Source: Semisulcospira habei (lineage: Eukaryota; Mollusca; Gastropoda; Semisulcospiridae). Taken from it: a stretch of DNA of 64,000 nt. Where the stretch lies: contig BTPG01000005.1 of assembly GCA_036245525.1 (NCBI GenBank), positions 118,457,507 through 118,521,506 of the forward strand. Reading direction: 5' to 3'. The notes beneath the pieces are model-generated. The model did not search any database. It was given only the letters and a program-made list of their open reading frames with translations, and was not told the DNA's origin. This document shows, one piece after another, positions 21,754 through 34,491 of the stretch; within the stretch, counting starts at the first letter, position 1, and every line of letters begins with the position of its first letter. The position numbers were made by a program, and so were the translations under genes.

Positions 21754-21819
21754 CAAGAGGCATAGATTCTCATGAGCCCCTTCTGCCAAAGGGGCTCCTG
21801 AGAATCTATGTCTCTTGCT
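21754..21819. repeat. CP palindrome, CCCCTT/AAGGGG centre
   Basis: GCAAGAGGCATAGATTCTCA faces CTGAGAATCTATGTCTCTTGC. The centre CCCCTTCTGCCAAAGGGG replaces CCCCCGC/GCGGGGG. Confidence 0.9.
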
Positions 21820-21954
21820 GAGAAATTTGAGGCTTGATTCAAACATCCACATGCGAAGAAAGTCATTGGAGTGTGAGTCTAAGACTGGGCAGAGATTTCC
21901 TTGACGTTCGGGAGAAGCACGGGGAGGATGGACTGAAAGTGAGGGGGTGGAAAT

Positions 21955-22090
<136 letters not shown>

Positions 22091-22755
22091 CCCGAAGTAA
22101 AATTAAAAGGGTCTACCCTCGCTCCAAAGTAGGCGCTGTTGTGCTGCTTTCGATTTGCCAACGTTAAGTCTGACCGTCGTCCGGTAATTTGACATTTTCT
22201 GCAGAAACTACATCAAATCTTACGTGTAAACCACCAGCACTGCAGAGATCATCTTCTGTACTGTGATCTTTAAACCACATCTACAGACCTGCAAATGCAT
22301 CTACGTTTCCGTCCGTGGGTATTTAACTACGAACTGTCTACTGTCTACTGTCGGGGGTTCTTTCTCCGGGTACTCCGGCTCTTCCTCCCCCTCCACTTTG
22401 GTATCAGTTTCAGCCAACTTAATAAAATTTCAAATACAAAACGATTTCCAAATACCGTCAGTAGATCGCTTGAGCTTGCCCTTAGCACCACGTGAATGTT
22501 CTTTGTTTACGTACAGTGTGTGAGTGAATGCGTGTGATTCACGTGAGCGTGCTTGTTTGGGATCAGTTCGCGGCTACATTCTGCGCATTAAGTTATATTA
22601 TAAATATGAGAAATGCGCCATATAAATGCTATGCATTATTATTTTTATTATTACATCTTTGACTGTCTTTCTTTTTCTATAGGTTTCTGTCTGTGTCAGT
22701 CCATGATTCTGAACGTTGCAATCTTTTCATACCGTTCGCTTTCTTGCGGTTTGTC
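22091..22755. other. No gene seen
   Basis: Mixed sequence with an AT-rich stretch at 22600-22660. Short open frames show no domain. Confidence 0.4.
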
Positions 22756-22820
22756 TGAGTGATGGTCTGCGATTTTGGACCTTACGGCTCTTGAGCCGTA
22801 AGATCTAAAATCACAGACCA

Positions 22821-22825
<5 letters not shown>
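22756..22825. repeat. TTACGG-family hairpin
   Basis: GATGGTCTGCGATTTTGGAC and AAAATCACAGACCATCACAC are complementary arms around CTTACGGCTCTTGAGCCGTAAG. The right arm passes without a gap into (CA)n. Confidence 0.9.

Positions 22826-22918
<93 letters not shown>
22823..22918. repeat. (CA)n microsatellite
   Basis: About 95 bp of CA repeats seeded directly on the right arm of a TTACGG hairpin. Confidence 0.97.
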
Positions 22919-22919
<1 letters not shown>

Positions 22920-23204
22920 GCGTATCTTGTGGATCGATCGCCACCTCTCGCTTTCACATGTCTCTCCAGTTACCTCAATCCTCCCCACTTCAGATCTAGC
23001 AAGGCTCATAAACTGAGTCCGTAGCCTCTGGTGATGGAGGTGACATCACTTTGAGATAACCCCACGCTCTCTTGACAAGACTCAGAGAAATTCTCGATAT
23101 ACTAAAGGCCTCGTGATCTCCTCTGCTAGAGAATAAAGCTGTGAAATAACGGACAGCACAGACCTAGAGTAGAATTATGTTTATTTTATGTCTATATGTT
23201 TTGT

Positions 23205-23530
23205 GAAAAAAAGAAAAAAAAAGAAGCAACAACCCAAAAACAAAAACAAAATCAAAACATTCACAATATAATAAAAATTTCATGCCTCTAAAAAATAAAA
23301 TTAACCCAAAAAAACAAAACAAAAACAAAACAAAACAAACAACAAAACCCCCAAACAACAACAGACGACAAAAACAAACAAATAAAAAGCAAACAAAAAC
23401 AAAAACAAAACAAATTACCCCCCCCCCCTCCTCCCAAAAAAAAAAAAGAAAAAAAAAAAAAAGAAAAAAAAAAAAGAAGCAACAAACAAACAAACAACAA
23501 ACAACTAACAAAAACAAAAACACCAGCACC

Positions 23531-23583
<53 letters not shown>

Positions 23584-23596
23584 CAACAACGAAAAA
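23205..23596. repeat. A-rich, (CCA)n and (AAC)n low-complexity tract
   Basis: AAAAC-type runs, a C9 run, long poly-A with G interruptions, (CCA)n at about 23529-23567 and (AAC)n at 23566-23590. Lys/Gln/Asn-rich frames here are not genes. Confidence 0.92.
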
Positions 23597-23927
23597 TAAC
23601 ACACTATGGGATCTTGCCGAAACATAACGGATATTGATGGCTGCCGAAGGTCTTGATGTTACATAATGTATTCATATATGAGCATTATGCAACTGGACAA
23701 TAAAGAAAAAAACAGAAGTATATAAAAGCACTGATCGTACGCAGTCATTTTATTAAGCCAGATATAGTGTATGTACCCCCGTCTGGACGATGCGATTGAG
23801 ACCGATCCTTGCCAGAACTGAGTGGGGTACATTCTCACTAGTCCCTACGGCTGCTAGGATCATGTGATAATCTATGCCTCTTACAGAAAGAAGGGTGTGC
23901 CTGAGAGACTGTTCACAAAACTCATCC

Positions 23928-23990
23928 GCAAGAGGCATAGATCCTTATGATCCCCGCAGGCGGGGGAGCATAAAGATCTATGCCTCTTGC
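23928..23990. repeat. CP palindrome, shortened centre
   Basis: GCAAGAGGCATAGATCCTTA pairs with TAAAGATCTATGCCTCTTGC around CCCCGCAGGCGGGG. A right half CP (TGATAATCTATGCCTCTTAC) lies just upstream at about 23862-23885. Confidence 0.88.
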
Positions 23991-24470
23991 AGGTGCTATC
24001 CGTTCCACGCTGTTTTCAAGTTGTGTGTGAACCAAACAGTGCCTGTAGGTATGTTTCCCGTCGCCGTGATTTCACCAGAGGTGTTGGAGTCACGCCGACG
24101 AGAGGCACTTCTGAGGGACAAGATCCATACGTGAGAATCCTCCCCGGGCACTGACGCCATCGTTCCATCAGTTATCTCCCGTTGCCAGCTCTTCATTGAT
24201 CCGAGGGCCCCGGAGTCACAAAAGCTAAATCACGGGCGATAATATTTCCCGCCTTTTACTGTTTACATGAGTTACATTCCATGATAGGGTAGTGATGCGC
24301 TGTGTGCCAAACAGTGTCAGGCTTGGGGCATAGGACTGAAACAGACAAGCGTATTTTAAACATAGAAAAATGTGTTGTATAATTTTACGACGATATCAGG
24401 TAAGGAAAACCAATATAAAGTCACTGATATTTGTTTTTGGACAATGCTGACTTAAATACATTTTAGCAAC
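23991..24470. other. No gene seen
   Basis: Balanced sequence to about 24240, then AT-rich. No domain and no repeat family recognised. Confidence 0.4.
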
Positions 24471-24531
24471 CGTGCTGAATTAAAAAAAAAACAACAACAA
24501 CCAAACAAACAACAACAACAACAACAGCAAC

Positions 24532-24534
<3 letters not shown>

Positions 24535-24606
<72 letters not shown>
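24535..24606. repeat. (CA)n microsatellite at a LINE 3' end
   Basis: CA repeats followed by (CATCAT)n, the tail of the minus-strand LINE that starts at 24607. Confidence 0.95.
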
Positions 24607-24608
<2 letters not shown>

Positions 24609-25904
24609 CATCATCATCATCATCAGTCCCTTGCCCGAACTGGGCGTTGGGGGGACTGAAAGGCAGCAGCAACAGACAGTGCTCTCCACTGAGTTCTATT
24701 TTGGGCGGTGGCAAGCAAGTCTGGCATCTCGAGTTCGGTCCATTCTTTTATGTTTGCGACCCAACTCTTTCTCTGACGACCTCGCCGACGACTTCCTTCG
24801 AGAGTGCCTTGGAGGATAGTCTTGGACAAGGTGTTGTGTCGGGTCACGTGGCCAAACCAAGCAAGCTTGCGCCGTTTCACGGTTGCCAGAAGGGGTTCAT
24901 GTGGGCCCACCAGGGAAGTGACGATGCTCCGTACATATTCGTTGGTCTTGTGCTCGCGGTACGAGATGCGGAGCAACTTCCTCAGGCACTTGTTCTCAAA
25001 GGCCTGGATTTTCTTTTCTGAGTCTGCAAGCAGTGTCCAAGTCTCACAGCCGTAGAGTAGAATAGACACTACGAGGGACTTGTAAAGCCTGTACTTGATG
25101 GTGAAGCTGATGGAGTTACTTCGCCATATCCTGTCCAGCCTGGCCATTGCGGATGTTGCTGTACCTATCCTGATACGGATCTCTGCTATGCAACTACCGT
25201 CTTTGGACAGGGTGGCTCCCAAGTACTTGAAGCTATTGACCTCTTATAGCTTCTGGCCGTTCATGTGAATGTTGCTGCTGCTGTCGCTTGTGGTGTTGAT
25301 CATCACTTTGCTTTTATCCGTACTGATCTCCATGCCATAAGACCCTGCGCTACTTGAAAGTTTGTCTGTCAGGTTTTGGAGCTCACTATTGCTGCCTGCC
25401 ATGAGGTCAATGTCGTCTGCGAATCGAAGATTGCACAGGGATCTGCCACCAATAGAGATTGAAGTATGGTGGTCGTGGAGGGTTTCCTGCATGATCTTCT
25501 CCAGGAATATGTTGAAAAGGACAGGAGAGAGCAGGCATCCTTGACGGACACCGATCGTCGTCCTGAAGAACTCGCCTGACTGATTGTTAAGTAGAACCGC
25601 GCTGCAGGCGTTCTTGTAAAGCGCTTCTATCATTTGGATCAGTCCCTCCTCTATGTTGAACGATCTCATGACTTGCCAGAGTCCGTCGTGCCAGACGCGA
25701 TCAAATGCTTTCCTGAAATCAATGAAGTTGTGGTAGAGTTCGCGCTGATGCTGCAGATGTTTCTCGATCAGGACGCGGCAGTTGAAAATCTGCTCTACAG
25801 TGCTTCTTCCAACTCTGAAGCCAGCCTGTTCTTCTGCCAGCAGTTCCTCGGCGAAAGTTTTGAGGCGGTTGAGAATGATTCTAAGCATGCTTAGAATCAT
25901 TCTC
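24607..25904 (-). pseudogene. RTE-like non-LTR retrotransposon, 5'-truncated, reverse transcriptase with one stop
   Basis: The minus-strand frame opens with LRIILNRLK, then EEQAGFRVGRSTVEQIF, DFRKAFDRVWHDGLW, IGVRQGCLLSPVLFNIF and the catalytic LRFADDIDLMA. An in-frame TAA at 25244-25246 interrupts QKL/EVNSFKYLGATL. The frame then continues through SILLYGCETWTL and the basic tail GSRRRGRQRKSW. There is no RNase H. The terminating TGA is the first unit of a (TGA)n tail. The endonuclease and first RT motifs are missing. At the truncated 5' end a perfect 34-bp palindrome (25871-25904) duplicates the first bases in inverse. RTE-like assignment is from motif style, not a tree. Confidence 0.88.
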
Positions 25905-26113
25905 ACACACACACACAGATCGTTAAAATACGTTAGTTTTCCATGTATTGTTTTAATTCTTCTTTCTTTCTTGCTATTTGTTGTCACTCAAACAGACAGT
26001 TATTGTTATTGTTATTGTTATAGTTTGCAATTAAAATGGGCATTTGCAGTTGCATTGGTTTACTATTAGTGCTTACTGCTTCTATTTACAGAAACATAAC
26101 ACATCTATTATAA
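25905..26113. other. No gene seen
   Basis: A short (CA)n next to the LINE, then AT-rich sequence with (TTATTG)n at about 26000-26022. Confidence 0.5.
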
Positions 26114-26323
26114 TTAACCCATTACACCCTAAGGCTGATTTGTTAAAATTTGATTATTGTCCTATGAAGGCTGCATTACAAATCAAGATAGATCAACCGT
26201 TTTAGTTCAAGGGTTGTGCCAGAATAGCTTGGCGCCTTAGGCGCCAAGCTATTCTCGCACAACCCTTGAACTATCTCAGTCACAATTATTTCAAGCAGTA
26301 GTGTATCAGGACGAAAGGGTTAA
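26114..26323. repeat. TH1 element, intact TTAA ends, GTTGTGCC subtype
   Basis: TTAA at 26114-26117 and 26320-26323. Core GGGTTGTGCCAGAATAGC faces GCTATTCTCGCACAACCC. The GTTGTGC/GCACAAC pair is a compensated variant of GGTAGTGC/GCACTACC. Confidence 0.9.
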
Positions 26324-26610
26324 TGCAACCGCAACCTATCCCTGTGCGGCAGTTTATAGGCACACAAACTGTCATTTCCTGACTACGGTGATTAGGTTTA
26401 TGGCCCTGTTTTAAGGTGGGTTTCCGAAATGCCCCGGAATTGGCCTTTTTATCAGATTGTGCTAAGGAGTGGGCAGTAAAATACATTTAACTTACCTGCT
26501 TCGACAATATTGAGAGAAAACTGACGAAGTGTCCACCACGGACAACACTAGCTCTGATAATGCCATTTGCTGGATGAAGTCAGATCTAAATTAGTCAACC
26601 AAGCCTGGTA

Positions 26611-26674
26611 TAGACTCTAGTCTCATGTGCCCCCGCAAATTGCGGGGGGCACATGATAATCAATGCCTCTTGAA
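26611..26674. repeat. CP palindrome, eroded left end
   Basis: CATGTGCCCCCGCAAATTGC and its complement form the centre. The left GCAAGAGGC is lost and the right end is ATCAATGCCTCTTG. Confidence 0.8.
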
Positions 26675-26761
26675 GGAAGACAGGGTTGCGCATTATGTCC
26701 GAAAATACCACGTCGGAGAGTAATTTTCTTCGCTGGGAGAACATAGACGTAAACTTGTCAA

Positions 26762-26829
26762 ACAAGAGACATAGATTTTCATGAGTCCCCGCAATTTGAG
26801 GGGCTTATGAAGATCTTTGCCTCTTGCAG
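26762..26829. repeat. CP palindrome, eroded
   Basis: CAAGAGACATAGATTTTCAT faces ATGAAGATCTTTGCCTCTTG. It lies about 150 bp after the previous copy, as a tandem pair. Confidence 0.82.
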
Positions 26830-27196
26830 ATGAGTAAACACGTGCGGGACAAAACCCGGAGAAGATGGTTGGCAGTGTCCAGGGAAAGGGGCCAATTGCT
26901 GATGTAATTACCACGAGGTGTTGAAAGCGGTACAGACAGGGACGCTTCGGTCAGTAATTGCCCAGTCGAACCACTGCCCCTTCCGGACGCGGACAGATAG
27001 CCCCACCCCCTTTGCCGTCATTTCTCCCTCCCTCATTTCCTCTAACCCCCTGTCCTCTCGCTGCCCGCCTTCTCGTGGCTTCAGTAGCCTGCTCAGGTTA
27101 ATCATCAGTAACTAACTAACCGTCTTGTTCAGAGCCGGTTTAAGGACAATTTCTCTGTGTTGTTCTTCACTCCGACACTTTCTCCTTGTTCTGTTG
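26830..27196. other. No gene recognised
   Basis: Moderately complex sequence to about 27040, then C-rich. Small overlapping frames only. Confidence 0.4.
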
Positions 27197-27262
27197 ACCC
27201 TTTTGGGTGTCGGTAGCGGTTTTAGTCCCGACTAAAACCGCTACCGACAACCAAACGGTTAA
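27197..27262. repeat. TH2 hairpin, short form
   Basis: GGTGTCGGTAGCGGTTTTAG directly meets CTAAAACCGCTACCGACAAC. The GATGATTCC centre is absent. The right end is GGTTAA. Confidence 0.85.
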
Positions 27263-27476
27263 TAAGTCCAGAGCTTTTTAGATTATTTCTAAAATCTCGG
27301 ATTTGTGTGTCTGTCTGTCTGTCGGCACGCGTTTGTCTGCAAAATAAACATCAGGAAATGGACGCGGAGGAATATAAACACGTTTTCTATTATACAATAA
27401 CTGAATGGAAGAATATTCAGTTGTGTAGATGGCTCAAACTCCATAATAAATATTTAATGCATGTTTCGTGACACAT

Positions 27477-27524
27477 TTGACTCATGCTGCTTACAGATAC
27501 GCGGCGTGTCCTCAGTGAGTTAAC
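27477..27524. repeat. TH3 relic
   Basis: TGACTCATGCTGCTTACAGA and GTCCTCAGTGAGTTAA resemble decayed TH3 ends with GATACGCGGCG between. Confidence 0.4.
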
Positions 27525-27621
27525 AGTTTCGGTCTGGGATTCTTGACTAAAAAAAACACAAAAAACGTTGAAGACTGGATAAAACTAAAAGCAGCGTCAA
27601 GCTGTTCTCGCTCTCGCCCTC

Positions 27622-27940
<319 letters not shown>

Positions 27941-28271
27941 GTAGAAATGCAGGAATGGATGTGGCGACTGACATTTCAGCCAAACCTGACACACCGGGTT
28001 TCAATTTCTTTGGATTCCGGGAACGGCCTGAAAAATGGGGGGTTTAGCAGCTGGGCCAGTCTTGTTACGTTTTCGTTTTCTCTTGTTTTGATTTATTGAA
28101 TATTTCAGGGATGAGGAAAGCGGGAGTCACATTTCTCATTAACGATCCTCATTAAAAATTCTCTCGGCCGCTGAAAAAATCCCGCTATTTCCAAGAAACT
28201 CCGCGTTATCGCGAGGATAATTTTTTTTTTATTACACCTTTCTGTCTGAGAAATACAAATTCGAATGTAAC
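27941..28271. other. Possible unique island, no gene recognised
   Basis: At about 28110-28240 the sequence is non-repetitive with homeodomain-like cores (TCATTAACGA, CTCATTAAAAA) and CGTTATCGCGAGGATAA. Regulatory potential is a guess. Confidence 0.25.
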
Positions 28272-28338
28272 AAAGAGGCATAGATCCTCATGAGCCCCCG
28301 CATTATGCGGGGGCTCATGAGGATCTAGGCTTCTTGCA
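28272..28338. repeat. CP palindrome
   Basis: AAAGAGGCATAGATCCTCAT pairs with ATGAGGATCTAGGCTTCTTG, centre CCCCCGCATTATGCGGGGG. Confidence 0.92.
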
Positions 28339-28639
28339 GAGGCCGAGTGGGCCAGTTTGAGAAATTTCCTTAAATTTTATGTGAGAAATTGTCAACGTGC
28401 TCATTTCGGGTTGGACAAAAGACTTGATCGGAAAGTGTTTTCTGTAAGTTTTATTGTCTTCCTTTCTCATTCTTTTTCCACTAGGGATTAAACGTGCATT
28501 TTACAGAACTAAAGTCATGGAAAATGATGTTGTTTTGGATCAACGGAACCTTAGATCAAAACTGAACCTTTTTTTTTTCTTCTTGAGTTGAGGAGCGATT
28601 TTTATCATTTGGTGTTTTCAGTCCCCAGATCTTTGAATC

Positions 28640-28701
28640 TGCAAGAGGCATAGACTCATTCTCACAGGAGCAGGGGCTCTTGAGAATCTATGCCTCTTGC
28701 C
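28640..28701. repeat. CP palindrome, centre rearranged
   Basis: GCAAGAGGCATAGACTCATT on the left and GAGAATCTATGCCTCTTGCC on the right, with an asymmetric middle. The right flank CAAATGATATCGGTTCC and TTCTCAGACTGGG resembles the flank at 15875 and 16068. Confidence 0.78.
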
Positions 28702-29201
28702 AAATGATATCGGTTCCGCTGGTTCTCAGACTGGGTCTGTCTTTCGCTTTTAAAGCGCAGCGCTTCTTCAAAAACAGTTTGACATGGAAGCACCGCCATG
28801 TTTTTCTTTCATTAGCCCGCCAGTAGAGAGACAAAGGGCGGACAACCGGCGCTGGTTTGAAAATTCATTGCAGGCGCGATTTGTTATCGACCCTGACATA
28901 ATAATTATCTTTTCTTGAACCGCAGGACCAGCCTTCAAGATGTGTTGTGTTTTCACTCCGGGATGATTTTATTTTAGTCCGCATTTTGGCTTCTGAATAC
29001 TGCTCCTTCTAAAAAAAAAAAGCAATTGCAAAATAAAAAGGACAAATAAATGAACTGATAAGAAATAAATGAATAAATGTTTACGCATATAACTGAATAA
29101 ATAGATGGATAAACGCATAAATGGAGACATGGATACAAGAAAAAAAGAATGAATGAATGAATGAAAGAATCAATGAATGTACGAACGAACGAAAGAACAA
29201 A

Positions 29202-29204
<3 letters not shown>
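28702..29204. other. Complex island at 28780-28940, no gene recognised
   Basis: Balanced unique sequence with GCGCGATTTGTTATCGACCC, ACATAATAATTATC and TTCATTAGCCCGCC. No domain is visible. The remainder is A-rich with (GAAT)n. Confidence 0.3.
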
Positions 29205-29256
<52 letters not shown>

Positions 29257-29258
29257 AT
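29205..29258. repeat. (AAAT)n microsatellite
   Basis: About 14 AAAT tetramers after degenerate GAAT/GAAC tetramers. Confidence 0.95.
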
Positions 29259-29399
29259 CGACGATACGACCGGACCTCTCATCCCTACCCATTTCCCCGT
29301 TTTTTCACCAACACACACGTGCCGACAGGCAACGGCTGACACAAGAGTAATTTGAAATTTAATTTTCCTGGGTTTCAGTCTCATATGCTTACTTTAATT

Positions 29400-29613
29400 T
29401 GAAGTCATTTCTTGTGTCGACCTCCGCCTGTAGGCACGTGCCTCAGATTGGAAGTGTACAGTCTGCCCGTGCCGTACAGTGTAAGCTGTCACGCAGTAAA
29501 GCCGGGCCACGGCCCTATGATTAATACTTGCTAGCACCTGTCCGATTTGTGACACGATCCTTTGTTTCAACCTATGGAATATTAATCAGCTCATAACATA
29601 GAGCCTGCATTTA
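29400..29613. other. Complex unique island, no gene recognised
   Basis: 29420-29600 contains AGGCACGTGCCTCAG, CCTATGATTAATACTTGC, CCTTTGTTTCAACC and GAATATTAATCAGC. These resemble E-box, homeodomain and SOX/TCF cores. This is compatible with a regulatory element but unproven. Confidence 0.3.
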
Positions 29614-29679
29614 GCAAGAGGCATAGATTCTCATGAGCCCCTGCGGTCGCAGGGGCTCATGAGAATCTATGCCTCTTGC
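29614..29679. repeat. CP palindrome, essentially perfect, TTCTC/CCTGC type
   Basis: GCAAGAGGCATAGATTCTCA and the exact complement, centre CCCCTGCGGTCGCAGGGG. It differs from the copy at 4082 at two arm positions, and both partners change together. Confidence 0.95.
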
Positions 29680-30010
29680 TTGTAAGGCACTCGTTCACTC
29701 ATCTCTCGACTCGTCGGTAGAAGGTGATGTGGGTTTGAAACTATTGAATATTTGCCCTATGTTACTGTACAGCATCAGGCCTTTGTGTACCGAATCCCTA
29801 ATGACAACTGTTTTACGTTGATAAATAGGCTGCATTGCCGTTTGGATCATTTTTATGAATAATAGGCGCTGGGCTGGAAGCTGGGACTGGGGTTGAGTGG
29901 GGCCTGGGCTAGAGGAAATTTGTCTGTTTGTTGTCATTGTGGTGATGTATTAGCTGAAAAAATAAAATAAAAAAGCTTTCGCGGCCGTTCTTTTAAAAAA
30001 AAAATGATTT

Positions 30011-30140
30011 GAAGTCAGCCTCCCAAGATACATGCATATATTTTTCTCAACTTTTCAGCTTTAAAGTTTCAAATCTGAAACAAAAGAAACCACTTCAACC
30101 AAAAATTCTCTGTCATTCTGTCTGTGGCTGGCTGGCTGGC

Positions 30141-30173
<33 letters not shown>

Positions 30174-30325
30174 GTTCTTAAAAAAAAAAAAGATTTGAAG
30201 TCAGCCTCCCAAGATACATGTATATATTTTTCTCAACTTTCAGCTTTAAAGTTTCAAATCTGAAACAAAAGAAACCACTTCAACCAAAAACTCTAGGTGT
30301 CTCTGTCATTCTGTCTATGGCTGGC

Positions 30326-30330
<5 letters not shown>
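30011..30330. repeat. Direct duplication of 186-bp period including (CTGG)n and (CT)n
   Basis: GAAGTCAGCCTCCCAAGATA occurs at 30011 and 30197. Both copies continue through TTCAAATCTGAAACAAAAGA, then CTGGCTGG, then CT repeats. Nearly identical, so recent. Confidence 0.93.

Positions 30331-30421
<91 letters not shown>
30331..30421. repeat. (CT)n microsatellite, 5' side of a LINE
   Basis: CT repeats end at CCCCAGTGCG, where LINE-like coding sequence begins. A second (CT)n follows the LINE's 3' tail at 33346. Confidence 0.97.

Positions 30422-33345
<2,924 letters not shown>

Positions 33346-33426
<81 letters not shown>
33346..33426. repeat. (CT)n microsatellite, 3' side of the LINE
   Basis: CT repeats directly follow (CAT)n at the LINE 3' end. 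Confidence 0.97.
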
Positions 33427-33429
<3 letters not shown>

Positions 33430-33547
33430 CACGACTGGTCAGATACTGCATTTCCAGAGGTAGAGCTCGTGACCCTGCCAGAGCCACACAGCAGAAATTT
33501 CACAATCTGCATCAAACAACCGCCTCTAAATCACCAGATTCCATCCA

Positions 33548-33640
33548 CCGGGACAGCTCAAGAATAGCGCCTGGTTAGCTTGGCGCCTATGAAGGCGCCA
33601 AGCTAACCAGGAACGACTCTTGAGCTGTTACGGTCGATCG
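33548..33640. repeat. TH1-like hairpin, GCGCCTGGTTAGC variant
   Basis: ACAGCTCAAGAATAGCGCCT and CCAGGAACGACTCTTGAGCT are the outer arms. GGTTAGCTTGGCGCC pairs with GGCGCCAAGCTAACC. TTAA ends are not preserved. Confidence 0.8.
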
Positions 33641-33847
33641 ATCTATCTCTCGCGGCTGGCGCTGGCTATAGGAGGGAGGGAGGTGTAAACAGTTCAATAC
33701 TCTCATCGCTGTATCGATCACGCGCTATAGAAGACAGAACAAAAAGTTGGGGGTGAGATGAATGCAAGCATCAATAGCTATCCTCCACAGACCCCCCCAC
33801 CCCCCTCCCCACACCCTACCCCACTTCCGTTTACAAGGAGAGGCGCA

Positions 33848-33892
33848 CACTGGTTGTCTCCGTCGATTCGATGCTGCTGATCAGGAGATATA
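33848..33892. repeat. CACTGG hairpin, left arm only
   Basis: CACACTGGTTGTCTCCGTCG followed by ATTCGATGCTGC lacks its partner. Confidence 0.6.
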
Positions 33893-33940
33893 CTAATTAT
33901 TGTAGCTCAATAGTAGTACCCGATCAACCACTAGGCTACC

Positions 33941-34112
33941 TTAACCTATTTAACCTCATTTCCCAAATATGGGAGGGGTCATCTAACGACTATGTAGCAG
34001 TTGCAGGAGTTGCATCGACCATGATAATTCAAGGGTAGTAGTCTGGCACTACCCTTGAATTATCGTGGTCGATCTATGTTCTGTTGTAGTGCGTCGGGGC
34101 TAATTGGGTTAA
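33941..34112. repeat. TH1 element with deleted centre
   Basis: TTAA at 33941-33944 and 34109-34112. AATTCAAGGGTAGTAGTCTG joins the right arm CTGGCACTACCCTTGAATT directly. The GCTTGGCGCC centre is missing. Confidence 0.85.
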
Positions 34113-34479
34113 TAATATTCTGGGAACACAGACCAACAGGAGCGAGATAGATGATACTGCGGCAGTTTCTCCTGCAGAACGTTGTTTAGACACTAGCTAT
34201 GAACTATCGTGAGACGACGAGGCTTAAAGTACCATTACGCGTAAATTTGAAGACACATTTCAGCATCATTTCTGTTTGTTATGCCTTGTCGACACACGTA
34301 ATAAACTTTAACAGCAATTGGGCCACGCAGCAAAAATACACGCGTAATCGCACTTATTTATTCTGCCCAGCCGTTAGCGTGTCATTCTATTTTTAGCTGT
34401 TACTCGTACTGAAAGCGTTGTATTTATAGAACGGAGTAGAGTCATTGTCAAATTACTTGATATCAAAACGACGCGTGCT
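34113..34479. other. No gene seen
   Basis: Mixed sequence ending in the target site of the LINE at 34492. Confidence 0.5.
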
Positions 34480-34491
34480 GAACTGGATTGT
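34480..34491. repeat. 12-bp target site duplication, left copy
   Basis: GAACTGGATTGT is repeated exactly at 37189-37200, the other edge of the LINE. Confidence 0.9.

Noticed and set aside
23164..23625. Long hydrophobic minus-strand frame resembling a membrane protein
   Set aside because: It is the complement of A-rich, (CCA)n and (AAC)n low-complexity DNA, giving Leu/Phe/Val runs.
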